Positions 29,945 through 38,516 of a stretch of 38,834 bases of DNA are shown piece by piece. Under the pieces are notes generated by a model that had not been told where the DNA came from, searched no databases, and saw only the letters and a list, made by a program, of their open reading frames with translations. This DNA is from a virus. The DNA lies in IMG/VR virus record IMGVR_UViG_3300044705_000037, positions 1 through 38,834 of that record; one strand, given 5' to 3'. The translations under genes were made by a program, and so were the position numbers. Position 1 is the stretch's first letter; every line of letters starts with the position of its first letter.

Positions 29945-31389
29945 CAGTCCTATCCAACCCCGGTCCCACCGATGTGATGAACGTTATCTCGCACTCGCAG
30001 CTCCACGACGAAGCCCACAAGGCTTTAGCCGGTGGAGTCTGGGTCAACGTCATGGACCCCACCTACGGTGCCGTAGGAGACGGAGTAACAGACGACACGG
30101 CAGCGGTACAAGCGGCGATCAATGCTCTTGGGGCTTCAGGGGGAACCGTCTACCTTCCTTCCGGCATCTACCGCATCACTTCATCGCTAACCGTTTCCAC
30201 GGCAATCGGGAACATCGCGTTTCGTGGCGTGGGCGGTCCTGGTGAGGCTGCGGCAACGGGATTGGGCACCTCGGAGCTTCTTGTCGACGGGGCCATCTGG
30301 GGACTCCAGATCTACGTCGGCGCTGGGTCGTGTCAATTCCGCGGCCCCTGTATTCGAGATCTTTGCTTCGAAGACAAGAACGGCAACGCTCTCGGCGGCA
30401 TCCAGCTCGGAAATGTTTCCAACTTCCGAGTTCACGACGTCACCTGCTCGGACTTTACCGTCGGAGTGGGGCTGCAGGTCGTTGGGTCGTCGGCAAGCCA
30501 GTACGGAGAGATCCACGGATACAACGCGCGAGGGTCCAAGGTCGCCCTCGATCTCGTCGACACCAATGGCTGCCGGATCTTCGGGGGTTACATCCAGTTT
30601 TCCTCCGACATGGTGACGCTGCCCGCCGGCACCGTGGGCATTCGCCAGGGGAATGCATGCGATACGGTCCGCGTCTTCGGAACCGTGATCCAAGGAGTCG
30701 AATCGGGCATCCTTACGGGCACAGGGACCAACCACGAATACCACGGCGTCCGAATGGAATCCATCTCGACCGGCTACAAAATAAGCGGATCGGACTGCGC
30801 GGTATTCGGGGGCAGCGTCGACAACTCCGGCTTTCTTCCGGGCACAGGGACAGCCTTCGTGGTGGACTCCGGGGTTGCCGGAGCGTGGCTGATGCCCGCC
30901 TCAATAGTCAGCGTCGCGTCGTCGCTTTCGGACTCCGGAACTGAAACCGTGTTCCGGTCTGCGGGTGCGAGAACCCTGCGATTCGGCCAGACGGTTTCAG
31001 TGAACGGTGAAACCTTCACGTTCGGCAGTCACGCTGCCGGAGCCGATGTGGCCGCCTTCTACCGAGCGTTAGGCACCGTTGGCGGCGGTGCTCGTGTGGA
31101 TATCGGGCTGCAAAACGCTTCCGGGACGCCAGTCCCCTATGGGGCTCTCGTCTCCGCGATTGAGGTCAACACCGCTGGCGCACATTCGGGGGATGTTCAA
31201 CTGCTCAGCGCCGAGGCCGGAAGCTTGACACTGCGCGCTCGCCTGCGTGACGACACCCATGTATCGGACGGACAGACGGCCCTGCTTGTTCGTCGGAACG
31301 TCGGGGGAACTTACTCGCTCCAGCAGGTATCAATGGGATCTGCGGATTCTGGCGGTACAGGGTTCAAGGTTCTCCGGGTGCCCAACTGA
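29941..31389 (+). CDS. Tailspike with right-handed beta-helix (pectate-lyase-3 type)
   Basis: The protein has 482 residues from [23 protein letters not shown] at about residues 43-62 is the classic entry of pectate-lyase-3 tailspikes, followed by [13 protein letters not shown] and many short beta-helix rungs ([39 protein letters not shown]). The last 130 residues form a separate beta domain. It probably binds and may cut a host surface polysaccharide. Catalytic residues cannot be named from sequence alone. Confidence 0.82.
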   Translation: MTVLSNPGPTDVMNVISHSQLHDEAHKALAGGVWVNVMDPTYGAVGDGVTDDTAAVQAAINALGASGGTVYLPSGIYRITSSLTVSTAIGNIAFRGVGGPGEAAATGLGTSELLVDGAIWGLQIYVGAGSCQFRGPCIRDLCFEDKNGNALGGIQLGNVSNFRVHDVTCSDFTVGVGLQVVGSSASQYGEIHGYNARGSKVALDLVDTNGCRIFGGYIQFSSDMVTLPAGTVGIRQGNACDTVRVFGTVIQGVESGILTGTGTNHEYHGVRMESISTGYKISGSDCAVFGGSVDNSGFLPGTGTAFVVDSGVAGAWLMPASIVSVASSLSDSGTETVFRSAGARTLRFGQTVSVNGETFTFGSHAAGADVAAFYRALGTVGGGARVDIGLQNASGTPVPYGALVSAIEVNTAGAHSGDVQLLSAEAGSLTLRARLRDDTHVSDGQTALLVRRNVGGTYSLQQVSMGSADSGGTGFKVLRVPN

Positions 31390-31778
31390 TGCCCTCCACC
31401 GTCTCTTTGATCATCCAAGCCACCGTCAGGGGATTTGTCTTCGGCTCCTCAGGAGTCCCTGGAAGTTCTGTCTCAGCTCAGGCCTACCACACGACCTTCT
31501 CAAGCACCTACAGCGGCTTCCTAGACCGCCAGACGGTCATCCAGGTAACGACTGCCCAAGCCACGGCCACACGCCTTGCTGCAGCCGGATCTTCGAATTC
31601 AGGGCTCTTGCTGATCCCGGCAGCCACCTATACCGGCTACTACAACGTCACGGCTTCCACGGCGCAGGTGGGTATCCAGCTCCAAGGCCCCTCGCCGGCC
31701 ATCGTTCCGACTTCTGCTGCCAGCTTCATCTACACCACGAACTCACGAAGCTTTCCCATCCAGGTGGTGCAGATCTAG
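31389..31778 (+). CDS. Fibre-region module protein, copy 3
   Basis: The 129-residue product repeats the module with TTAQATATRLAAAG, LLLIPAATYTGYYNVTAS, QVGIQLQGPSPA and closing FPIQVVQI. TGATG overlap with the tailspike gene suggests that the two are made together and may assemble together. Confidence 0.6.
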   Translation: MPSTVSLIIQATVRGFVFGSSGVPGSSVSAQAYHTTFSSTYSGFLDRQTVIQVTTAQATATRLAAAGSSNSGLLLIPAATYTGYYNVTASTAQVGIQLQGPSPAIVPTSAASFIYTTNSRSFPIQVVQI

Positions 31779-32165
31779 ATGAGCACCGTCAACACCACGG
31801 CAGTAGGACTGAACACCGAAGTCACCATCACCATCCAGATCAAGTCCACCAACGAAGGAGACCAGGACTACACCTTCTCTCTGACCAACACCTCGCAGAC
31901 AGACCGCCTGATGAGAACCATGAGTCTTTCCACGAATCTGGCCGGAGCTCAGTCCATCGCTCTTTCCTCGGGGACCAAGTTCCTCGTCAGCGTCCCCACG
32001 ACGGGAAGTGCGAATCTCTTCATGACCGGCTCTACCAACGAAGCGGGGATGCAGATGTCCACCGTTCTTCCGGGGTTTTTCCCCGTCGCTACTACGGCTG
32101 TCACCAGTCCGTTGTTCTATCAAGTGGGTGGAGGAAGCTTCCTCCTTCGAGTGACGGGGTTTTAG
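31779..32165 (+). CDS. Fibre-region module protein, copy 4
   Basis: The 128-residue product repeats the module: DYTFSLTNTSQTDRLMRT, KFLVSVPTTGSANLFMTGS, EAGMQMSTVLPGFFPV, closing FLLRVTGF. It starts directly after the stop of copy 3, giving a tandem pair. Confidence 0.6.
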   Translation: MSTVNTTAVGLNTEVTITIQIKSTNEGDQDYTFSLTNTSQTDRLMRTMSLSTNLAGAQSIALSSGTKFLVSVPTTGSANLFMTGSTNEAGMQMSTVLPGFFPVATTAVTSPLFYQVGGGSFLLRVTGF

Positions 32166-32411
32166 ATGGCCGACAGAGGAATAGGCGGAGCATACGGCGG
32201 TCAGATCCGCGACATCATCGGGGACTACCGCTCGGGGAACAAGGCTGAGGCCAAACAGGACCTCGGGGAGCTTCGCAGCGAGTTTCGTGGACGCAGGAAG
32301 GCAGGGCTTCCCGAGTTCGGCGTGAGGAAGTCTCCCAGGGCCCGCAGACCGCGTCTGTTCGGTCGGGGACGCAAGCGCATGTCGGCAAGGAAGAGAACCA
32401 GAGAGCCGTGA
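32166..32411 (+). CDS. Small protein with Arg-rich C-terminus
   Basis: The 81-residue product begins MADRGIGGAYGGQIRDIIGD, has a charged helix and ends in a dense basic region (KSPRARRPRLFGRGRKRMSA, RKRTREP). It resembles the basic micro-proteins at 20.4-20.9 kb. Its stop overlaps the GTG of the truncated neuB copy. Confidence 0.6.
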   Translation: MADRGIGGAYGGQIRDIIGDYRSGNKAEAKQDLGELRSEFRGRRKAGLPEFGVRKSPRARRPRLFGRGRKRMSARKRTREP

Positions 32412-32476
32412 ACCGCGCCTACATCGTCGCTGAAGATGCGAGGAGGTATCGTGCAACGCGCGTACTTGGTGGCTGA
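32408..32476 (+). pseudogene. Truncated 5' copy of neuB
   Basis: From GTG 32408 (GTGA overlap with the previous gene) the first nine codons read VNRAYIVAE and match the start of the full neuB at 32451 (VQRAYLVAE): 20 of 27 bases by my count. The frame then diverges and stops at 32476. It looks like the start of an older neuB left behind when a different allele was joined in. Confidence 0.55.
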
Positions 32477-33536
32477 GTTGGGCTCCAACCACCAGGGAGA
32501 CCTCGACCTGGCTTTGCAGATGATCGACGCCGCCGCATCAAGCGGTGCCAACGCCGTCAAGTTTCAGAAGAGAGACTTAACGACCTGCTACACCGCCGAA
32601 TACCTGGCAAGGCCCTATCACTCCGAGAACGCCTTCGGAAACACCTACGGAGAACACCGCAGACACCTTGAATTCGGATACGCCGAGTACCGCCTGCTCA
32701 AACGAAAGGCCAAGCAGGTCGGGGTGGAGTTCGGGGTCACCGCCTTCGATGAGCCCTCCGTGGACTTCCTTGCCGACCTCGGGGTGGACTTCATCAAGAT
32801 CGCCTCAGCGGACATCCACACCACACCGCTTCTGGTCCATGCTGTGGATTCAGGCATTCCCCTGGTGGTCAGTACCGGAACGGCAGACAAGAAGGCCGTA
32901 GAAGCCGCCTACGGCCTTCTGAGGGGCAAAGGAAACGAGTTCTCCCCCAACACCAAGTTCGCCTTCCTTGATTGCCTGGCGACCTACCCCAACGACTACG
33001 AGGACCTCGATCTGGCCTGCATTACCTGGATGAAGCAGGAGTTTCCCGACATCAAGATCGGGGCTTCCCTGCACACCAACGGTCCCGGCTTCGGACTGGT
33101 GGCAAGGGTTCTGGGTGCGGAGATCATCGAGATGCACTTCACCCTGGACCGTTCGATGAAGGGTTCCGACCACGCTTTCTCTTTGGAGCCCCAGGGCCTC
33201 GAGTGGCTTGTCGTCAACATCAGGCGATTCGAGAAGGCCTACAAGGACGGAGACAAGAAGGTTCACCCCAAGGAGATGGACGCCCTGGTGAAGCTCGGCA
33301 AGTCCTTGGTTCTGGCTCACTGGCTGCCGGCGGAGACAAAACTGACCAGAGCAGACCTCCGGTGGAAAACTCCCGGAGGAGGTATCCCCGCGTCCCACCT
33401 CAATGCGATAATCGGCAGGAAGCTGGCGTTTGACCGGGACGCCGACCACATGCTGTCGGAGGAAGATCTTGTCCCAGAGCCAGGCGCTAGACCTGATCAG
33501 CAAGCAGATCACCTTCGCGGAGTCGTTGCTTCCTAA
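32451..33536 (+). CDS. neuB: N-acetylneuraminate synthase-family enzyme
   Basis: The enzyme condenses PEP with a six-carbon amino sugar to give a sialic-acid-like nine-carbon acid. Of 361 residues, the TIM barrel has AELGSNHQGD (8-17), KFQ (37-39), STGTA (141-145), CLATYP, the two metal His in SLHT (208) and EMHFTLD (229), and GSDHAFSL. Two usual residues differ (SDHT to SLHT, EKHF to EMHF). A SAF/antifreeze-like domain (about 285-345, WKTPGGGIPASHL) follows. GTG 32451 has GGAGG close upstream; ATG 32436 is an alternative. It sits in the fibre region, far from neuA, and overlaps the next gene by 68 bases. Confidence 0.88.
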   Translation: MQRAYLVAELGSNHQGDLDLALQMIDAAASSGANAVKFQKRDLTTCYTAEYLARPYHSENAFGNTYGEHRRHLEFGYAEYRLLKRKAKQVGVEFGVTAFDEPSVDFLADLGVDFIKIASADIHTTPLLVHAVDSGIPLVVSTGTADKKAVEAAYGLLRGKGNEFSPNTKFAFLDCLATYPNDYEDLDLACITWMKQEFPDIKIGASLHTNGPGFGLVARVLGAEIIEMHFTLDRSMKGSDHAFSLEPQGLEWLVVNIRRFEKAYKDGDKKVHPKEMDALVKLGKSLVLAHWLPAETKLTRADLRWKTPGGGIPASHLNAIIGRKLAFDRDADHMLSEEDLVPEPGARPDQQADHLRGVVAS

Positions 33537-33693
33537 GCTCCTGGACGCAGATCAACCCAAGGTCCAGACGGAGATCGACGCCCTTAAATCACGGCTCGCT
33601 GAAGCGCTTTCGGTCTACCTATCCAGCATCCAGGCACAAAGCCCCTCAGACGTCCTGGGGAGCCCTCCCAGCCCCGGAGTGACCACGGTTTGA
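33469..33693 (+). CDS. Small helical protein before the adaptor
   Basis: The 74-residue product from TTG (GGAGG six bases upstream) is helical (QALDLISKQITFAESLLPK) with a Ser/Pro-rich end. It overlaps the end of neuB in another frame and the adaptor start (TTGA). Function unknown. Confidence 0.62.
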   Translation: MSQSQALDLISKQITFAESLLPKLLDADQPKVQTEIDALKSRLAEALSVYLSSIQAQSPSDVLGSPPSPGVTTV

Positions 33694-34385
33694 GCCAGAC
33701 ACTAGGAGAGCTGAAAGCGGACATCCTGGCCCACCTGGACGGGTCTCTGACAGGCTTCTGGACAGACGATCAATTGACCCGTTGGGCGAACGAATCATTA
33801 CGTGACATAGCAAGACGAAGCGAAGTTCTCCAGGACATCCGTTCCTACACCGTCATCGCGAATCAACTCACCTACGACCTACCTGAGGACATGATCCGCA
33901 TCTACCGGGTGGAGTACCGAAGAGACTCGGTGGATATCAGACCTTTGGAGTTCCAGCCCTTCCAGTCCATGGACGACATCTGGTACTGGTCAAGGGAGAT
34001 CACCGGATCGGAGCCCGACTACTACACGATCTGGGGCTATCCGGGAGGCGATTCATCGGCTCTGTACCTGTTCCCCGTCCCCTCAGAAACCCTTGCTGAT
34101 GGTCTTCGACTCTTCTACTACCGCCTCCCAAGAAAGATGGTCCAGGACGACGACCTAGCCGATTTACCTGCGGGGTGGGAAGACTTGGTTCCCCTCTACG
34201 TCGAAGTTGTGGCACGGCGTAAGGAAGCACGAGATCAGAGGTGGCAGGAGGCCTTTCAGCTTTACGAGCAAAGACTGGAGCAGATGATCCAGGTCACCCG
34301 TCAATGGACAGATCAGCAGTCCAACAACATCGCCTCCGACTCGGCACGCAGCCTGGCCTACTGGATCAGCGGAACGGAGTGGTGA
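33690..34385 (+). CDS. Head-to-tail adaptor protein
   Basis: The protein has 231 residues from TTG. An N-terminal helical part (LGELKADILAHLDGS, FWTDDQLTRWANESLRDIAR) is followed by YDLPEDMIRIYRVEYRRDSV, a beta region (YYTIWGYPGGDSSALYLFPV) and a helical end with PAGWEDLVPLYVEVVARRKE. This is the usual layout of podovirus adaptors/gatekeepers (T7 gp11 or P22 gp4 role), which form a ring below the portal. Confidence 0.82.
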   Translation: MSQTLGELKADILAHLDGSLTGFWTDDQLTRWANESLRDIARRSEVLQDIRSYTVIANQLTYDLPEDMIRIYRVEYRRDSVDIRPLEFQPFQSMDDIWYWSREITGSEPDYYTIWGYPGGDSSALYLFPVPSETLADGLRLFYYRLPRKMVQDDDLADLPAGWEDLVPLYVEVVARRKEARDQRWQEAFQLYEQRLEQMIQVTRQWTDQQSNNIASDSARSLAYWISGTEW

Positions 34386-34400
34386 ACGTTGCACGTTCAC
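34382..34400 (+). promoter_or_regulatory. Perfect 8-bp inverted repeat
   Basis: GTGAACGT-TGC-ACGTTCAC starts at the adaptor stop and ends 22 bases before the next GTG. The 8-bp stem with a 3-base loop could be an RNA hairpin or a protein-binding site. There is no U-run after it, so a terminator is unlikely. Confidence 0.5.
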
Positions 34401-34421
34401 GGCGCAACCAGGAGCGCGTAA

Positions 34422-35012
34422 GTGCCTCTCCGACTTCCGAAAGTCGTCCTCCCTCCCCTTCCGCTGACAGGATCTACATCTTTCGACAAAGCTTTTGACC
34501 TGTGGCGGCAGGACGTCTCCGACCTGTTCGCCAGAAACTTCCAGGAGATCGAGAACTTTCCTTACGGTCCAGCTGTTTACGCTTACCGCACGACCTCGGC
34601 AACCATCGCCTCAGCCACGGTGTCGGCTCTCAACATGGATGCGAACCTCCAGGACACCGACCGGATGCACACCACGGCAAACGATCAGTCCCGGGTCACC
34701 TTCAACACGGCGGGGTTTTACGTCTATGCCGGCTATCTGCCCTGGAAGGTCACCTCGACGGCAGGAAGCTTCCGTCAAACTTCGATCTGGATCAATGGCA
34801 CGACCTCTTTGGATGAGATGACCGTACCGCCTCGTCTGTCGGGTTCTTTGCAGGGCATCGCTTGTCCGGGGGTGCATTACTTCGCTGCACAGGACTACAT
34901 CCAGCTCGTCGGCAATCACGACGCAGGAGTCAATGTCGGAATCAACGCCACGACAGCCGGTCCCCGTCCTCATCTTGCTGCCGGAATCCTTGTCGAAGTT
35001 CCACCGAAGTAA
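34422..35012 (+). CDS. Tail-module protein with C1q/TNF-like beta domain
   Basis: The protein has 196 residues from GTG, with AGGAG seven bases upstream. After a Pro-rich start and a helix (FDLWRQDVSDLFARNFQEIE), the remaining 150 residues are a jelly-roll-like domain (VYAYRTTSATIASA, VTFNTAGFYVYAGYLPWKV, RQTSIWINGTT, PGVHYFAAQDYIQLVGNHDA), as in phage collar or receptor-binding accessory proteins. It lies between adaptor and nozzle genes. Overlaps the next ATG (TAATG). Confidence 0.62.
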   Translation: MPLRLPKVVLPPLPLTGSTSFDKAFDLWRQDVSDLFARNFQEIENFPYGPAVYAYRTTSATIASATVSALNMDANLQDTDRMHTTANDQSRVTFNTAGFYVYAGYLPWKVTSTAGSFRQTSIWINGTTSLDEMTVPPRLSGSLQGIACPGVHYFAAQDYIQLVGNHDAGVNVGINATTAGPRPHLAAGILVEVPPK

Positions 35013-35083
35013 TGGCTACCAAACGCCTAGCCAAACCCCAGGTCTCCAAAGACGACCGGGGTCTTCAGTGGGAGACCTTATGA
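35012..35083 (+). pseudogene. Truncated 5' copy of the nozzle-like gene
   Basis: The 23-codon frame begins MATKRLAKPQVSKDDRGLQW and stops at 35083. It matches the first 21 residues of the gene at 35513 at 18 positions, while only 44 of 63 bases agree by my count. It keeps the TAATG coupling expected of the original gene. The endonuclease gene begins inside its last codon, so this is probably the original start cut off by an insertion. Confidence 0.8.
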
Positions 35084-35511
35084 AGAGAAGACCCTCGGTT
35101 CCGTGGTCAGAAGAGAAGCGAGCAGCTCATCGGGAGTACTCCAGGAGGTATCGAACGGAGGGTCCGAAGTACCGAAGGGCTTACCCCAATCCTGCTTCTC
35201 GATCTCCATCAACAACAGATATTCATTGGGCTGCTGGGTTTCTTGAAGGGGAGGGTTGTTTTGCTCCGAACATGAAAGGCTGTCAACAGGTAAGTGCCGC
35301 CCAGGTCGAATGGGACCCCCTAGTTCGTTTGGTGCAGATGTTTGGCGGTTCTGTCAACTCCGTTAAGCGCGGTAAGACTACGTTGAAGTGCACCCCTGCT
35401 CTTGTTTGGAGGATTACGGGAGCAAGAGCGCGAGGCGTCATGATGACGCTCTATCCGATGATGTCCCCGAAACGCCAACAGAAGATCCGAGAGTGTCTAG
35501 CAAACGAGTGA
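35080..35511 (+). CDS. LAGLIDADG-type homing endonuclease
   Basis: The protein has 143 residues. After a basic Arg/Tyr-rich N-terminus comes AAGFLEGEGCF (51-61), a LAGLIDADG helix, then VSAAQVEWDPLVRLVQMFGG, VWRITGARARGVMMTLYP and MSPKRQQKI, the standard order of a single-motif enzyme that works as a homodimer. It lies between a truncated and a full copy of the same gene start. Its codons use more AT-ending forms than its neighbours, suggesting recent arrival. Confidence 0.8.
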   Translation: MKRRPSVPWSEEKRAAHREYSRRYRTEGPKYRRAYPNPASRSPSTTDIHWAAGFLEGEGCFAPNMKGCQQVSAAQVEWDPLVRLVQMFGGSVNSVKRGKTTLKCTPALVWRITGARARGVMMTLYPMMSPKRQQKIRECLANE

Positions 35512-35512
35512 C

Positions 35513-37264
35513 ATGGCGACAAAGAGACTCGCTAAGCCGCAGATATCAAAAGATGAGCGCGGATATCAGTGGGAACTGTTCTCCGACTTCAGCAACGGCC
35601 TGTGGCAGAGAGGCGACGACAGGGAGTGTCCGAGAAACGGTCTTCTCTCCCTGACGGACGCCTACCCCTTGCCGACAGGGGGTCTGAGAGCTTGGGGAAC
35701 CTGGCAGCCCATGACCATGACGGGGATCACGAACAACTCCTACATCCTCGGGGTCTGGTCCATCGGAGGAGTCGATCCGTTGGCGGGGATCTACTGCTGC
35801 ACCCTCGAATGTGATCCGACCAACCAGGACAACTCCACCTTCAGGCTCTACAAGCTGTCCGGAACCTCAAACGGCGGAACACCTGAATCCTCGATCACAG
35901 GCGGGACGTGGAACGTCCTGATGACCATCACAGCTTTGAAAGCTTTTTCTGCCACTCAGCACCTGACTCCCTACCGCTTCACCACGGGGGCCAACAACAC
36001 CTATGCCGTGTTCTTCAACCTCGGAGTCGGGACCTCAGCGGCAGCTCCCGTAGCGGACACAACGCTGTCGGGGATCTACAGGTCGGACGGAACCACGGGG
36101 TTCAGGGACTTCTACTTCCCGTGGACGGCAGACTGCTTCGGACATCAGTTGTCGTTGATGTTCACGGCCATCGAGCCCGGAGGTCAGCTGTCCCTGCACA
36201 ACCAGATCGCCTACACCAACGTGGCCTCAGACGCCCAACCCACCACGGTCAACGCCTTCTTCCCACTTCCGAACTTCTCTTCCCCCATCACCTGGGTTTC
36301 TCCCGTGGAGCCTTCCGACCTCATCGTTGCCAAGTCGGAGATCGGCCTTGCGCTGATTCAGGGAGACATCACCAACCCCATCCAACGGCAGATCTCCTTC
36401 GCTCACGCCGTATCGGTTGTCAGACCCGTGAACACCGACACCGGGTTAGCGATCTCGGTCTCTGATGACTCGGTGTATGTCTGGACGGGTTCTCAACTCA
36501 AGGACATCGCCAACCAGCTTTTAGGGAACCCGACAGAACCCACCTTCTTCGGATCGGCAACAGCCAAAGGCTTCGACACCAACCGCTTCGACATCATCGG
36601 AGAACCGACCTTTCGTGTGGCTTCCTGGGGTCACACCGGACAAATGGACTTCGGTGAGTACACGCTGTTCGCGGGAAACACCTACTGCTGGGATGAGAGA
36701 ACGGAAAGCTGGTACCAGTTCACCTCGAATGTCACAAGAGGTGAAGGCCAGCCGGCCCGCTACTGCGTGGACCGGGTGAACCAGCGGGTCTACCAGGCCT
36801 ACAACATGTCCATGCAGTCCTCTCGCCAACTGCTGTGGTGGGAGAACCTCCAGGAGACCGACTACCACAGAGCCTCCTCCTACACCTTCACCCTTCCGCT
36901 GATCTATTCGGATCACGGCTTTACGCAGTTACGGGAGATCGAGTACTACCTGGCCCTGTTCGCACACGAGTCGGTCCTGCAGGTGAGAATCGAGTCCATG
37001 GACCACGAAGGAAACATCACGGTTCAGGATCTTGAGCCACGCACGGTCACCCTTCCAGGAGTGGCACCAGCGGCCGTCAGAGGCGATCTGAGGCCCTCTG
37101 GGGCCTCGACCAGTGTCCGGATAGCAGACATCCCCGGAACGGCCTCCATGTACTGGAAGATCACGACGACTCTTTCTGCGTTGAATCACATCGAAGCTCC
37201 GATGCTGGAGAAGGTCATGGTGGCCACGGCACCGCTGGCAGGAAGGCTTTCCGGTGGCAACTGA
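35513..37264 (+). CDS. Tail nozzle/stabilisation-like protein (beta-propeller type)
   Basis: The protein has 583 residues. After the N-terminus MATKRLAKPQISKDERGYQW comes a long series of beta strands with repeated Gly/Trp/Asp patterns (LRAWGTWQPMTMTGITNNS, VARSW-like blades such as FRVASWGHTGQMDFGEYTL), consistent with a propeller as in the podovirus tail nozzle (T7 gp12 or P22 gp10 role). The position after the adaptor and before the internal virion proteins supports this. The 5' end is a second, diverged copy brought next to the endonuclease gene. Confidence 0.68.
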   Translation: MATKRLAKPQISKDERGYQWELFSDFSNGLWQRGDDRECPRNGLLSLTDAYPLPTGGLRAWGTWQPMTMTGITNNSYILGVWSIGGVDPLAGIYCCTLECDPTNQDNSTFRLYKLSGTSNGGTPESSITGGTWNVLMTITALKAFSATQHLTPYRFTTGANNTYAVFFNLGVGTSAAAPVADTTLSGIYRSDGTTGFRDFYFPWTADCFGHQLSLMFTAIEPGGQLSLHNQIAYTNVASDAQPTTVNAFFPLPNFSSPITWVSPVEPSDLIVAKSEIGLALIQGDITNPIQRQISFAHAVSVVRPVNTDTGLAISVSDDSVYVWTGSQLKDIANQLLGNPTEPTFFGSATAKGFDTNRFDIIGEPTFRVASWGHTGQMDFGEYTLFAGNTYCWDERTESWYQFTSNVTRGEGQPARYCVDRVNQRVYQAYNMSMQSSRQLLWWENLQETDYHRASSYTFTLPLIYSDHGFTQLREIEYYLALFAHESVLQVRIESMDHEGNITVQDLEPRTVTLPGVAPAAVRGDLRPSGASTSVRIADIPGTASMYWKITTTLSALNHIEAPMLEKVMVATAPLAGRLSGGN

Positions 37265-38516
37265 TCCCACCCTCGCCAAGCTTCAGGCTCAGCAGGCTGA
37301 AGCGGTGCAGAAGCGTGAAGAAGCCATAGCCCAGTACAACACCCAGAAAGCCGGAGCTTTGGAGAATCTCGCTTTACAGAAGCGGCAGATGCCCGTGGAC
37401 ATCGAAGCTCTGAAGCGGACTTACGCCTCGGGTGGGGTGATGAACAACCAGATGAACCTTCAAGCCTCTCTTCTCCAGCAGAAGGAACAAAACGCCATCA
37501 ACCAGGCCCAAAGGGACATCAACACGGGAACCTACGTCCAGGGCAAGGAGAACCAGATCTTCTCCGAGCAGCAGTCGCTTCTCCAGCAGGCCATCTCCAT
37601 GCGAAAGCTGGCCGACCAACTCGGTGTCGCAGACCTTCCTGCAGGAACCCTTGCCACCGCTTTCAAGCAGGGTCTTTTGACCCAGGCTCAGTACGAACAG
37701 GCCCTTCAGGCCAACTTCGGATACGGCAAGGCAGAAGCAGACCTCATGGCCCAGATTGCCGAAAAGCAGTTGGAGACGGCTCAGGGAACCATCGGCGGAG
37801 CGGAGCAGGTTCCGTCCTCGGTCCTCACCGCCGAAGGGGTTCCCGCCGATCAGAAGGCAGTAGCGGATCAGATGGGCAAGAAGTACAACATTGACCCACA
37901 GCTTCTCCTGGCTATTGCTTTACATGAGACCAGTTTCGGTACTCAAGGAGCAGGCAGACAGGGTTACATCACAGGCTGTGGAGCAACTGACTCGGGAAAT
38001 CTCCCGCAGTACGCGGGGGTTGAGGCTTCCTATGAGTGCGCAGCCGCCACGCTTGCCAGCAAGGGCATTCACACCATCCAGGACCTGGAGAACTACCAGC
38101 AATCCCACGGACGAAACGCCTACGACGCCACCGACCCCGGGTGGACGGCAGGTGTGGTCAGTTCTTACAACGCTCTTGTCGCCGGCAGCGTTACGCCTGC
38201 AAACACCAAGGGTGACTCGGTCAATGTCGCCGGGGTGGAGATTTCCATCGCCAAGGGCCAGTCGGTCTCCAACCCCGATCAGTTCATCAAGACCTACAAG
38301 ACCGACTACCTGAATGCCCTGGGTTCGGTGAAGATCTACGCCAATGCCAATCCGGGAGCAACTCTGGCTCAGTTCGTTGCCTGGCTCAAGAATCAGAAAG
38401 AAGTCAACGGTAATGAGTCCAGTTCTCAGGCCGATAGTGAGATTGCGACGGCTTCCTGGAACATCTCCCTGGCCTGGTACCGCTATGTCGTCAAGCAGTA
38501 TCCGGAGAACTACTGA
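37254..38516 (+). CDS. Internal virion protein with lysozyme/transglycosylase-like domain
   Basis: The protein has 420 residues from GTG 37254, overlapping the previous gene by 11 bases. Residues 1-185 are Gln/Ala/Lys-rich coiled coil (LAKLQAQQAEAVQKREEAIA). Residues about 205-310 resemble a glucosaminidase/SLT fold: KYNIDPQLLLAIALHETSFG with a candidate catalytic Glu near 224, then a G-x-x-x-Q-G-Y segment and DPGWTAGVVSSYNALV. Probably injected to open peptidoglycan during DNA entry. Overlaps the next gene by TGATG. Confidence 0.75.
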   Translation: MATDPTLAKLQAQQAEAVQKREEAIAQYNTQKAGALENLALQKRQMPVDIEALKRTYASGGVMNNQMNLQASLLQQKEQNAINQAQRDINTGTYVQGKENQIFSEQQSLLQQAISMRKLADQLGVADLPAGTLATAFKQGLLTQAQYEQALQANFGYGKAEADLMAQIAEKQLETAQGTIGGAEQVPSSVLTAEGVPADQKAVADQMGKKYNIDPQLLLAIALHETSFGTQGAGRQGYITGCGATDSGNLPQYAGVEASYECAAATLASKGIHTIQDLENYQQSHGRNAYDATDPGWTAGVVSSYNALVAGSVTPANTKGDSVNVAGVEISIAKGQSVSNPDQFIKTYKTDYLNALGSVKIYANANPGATLAQFVAWLKNQKEVNGNESSSQADSEIATASWNISLAWYRYVVKQYPENY

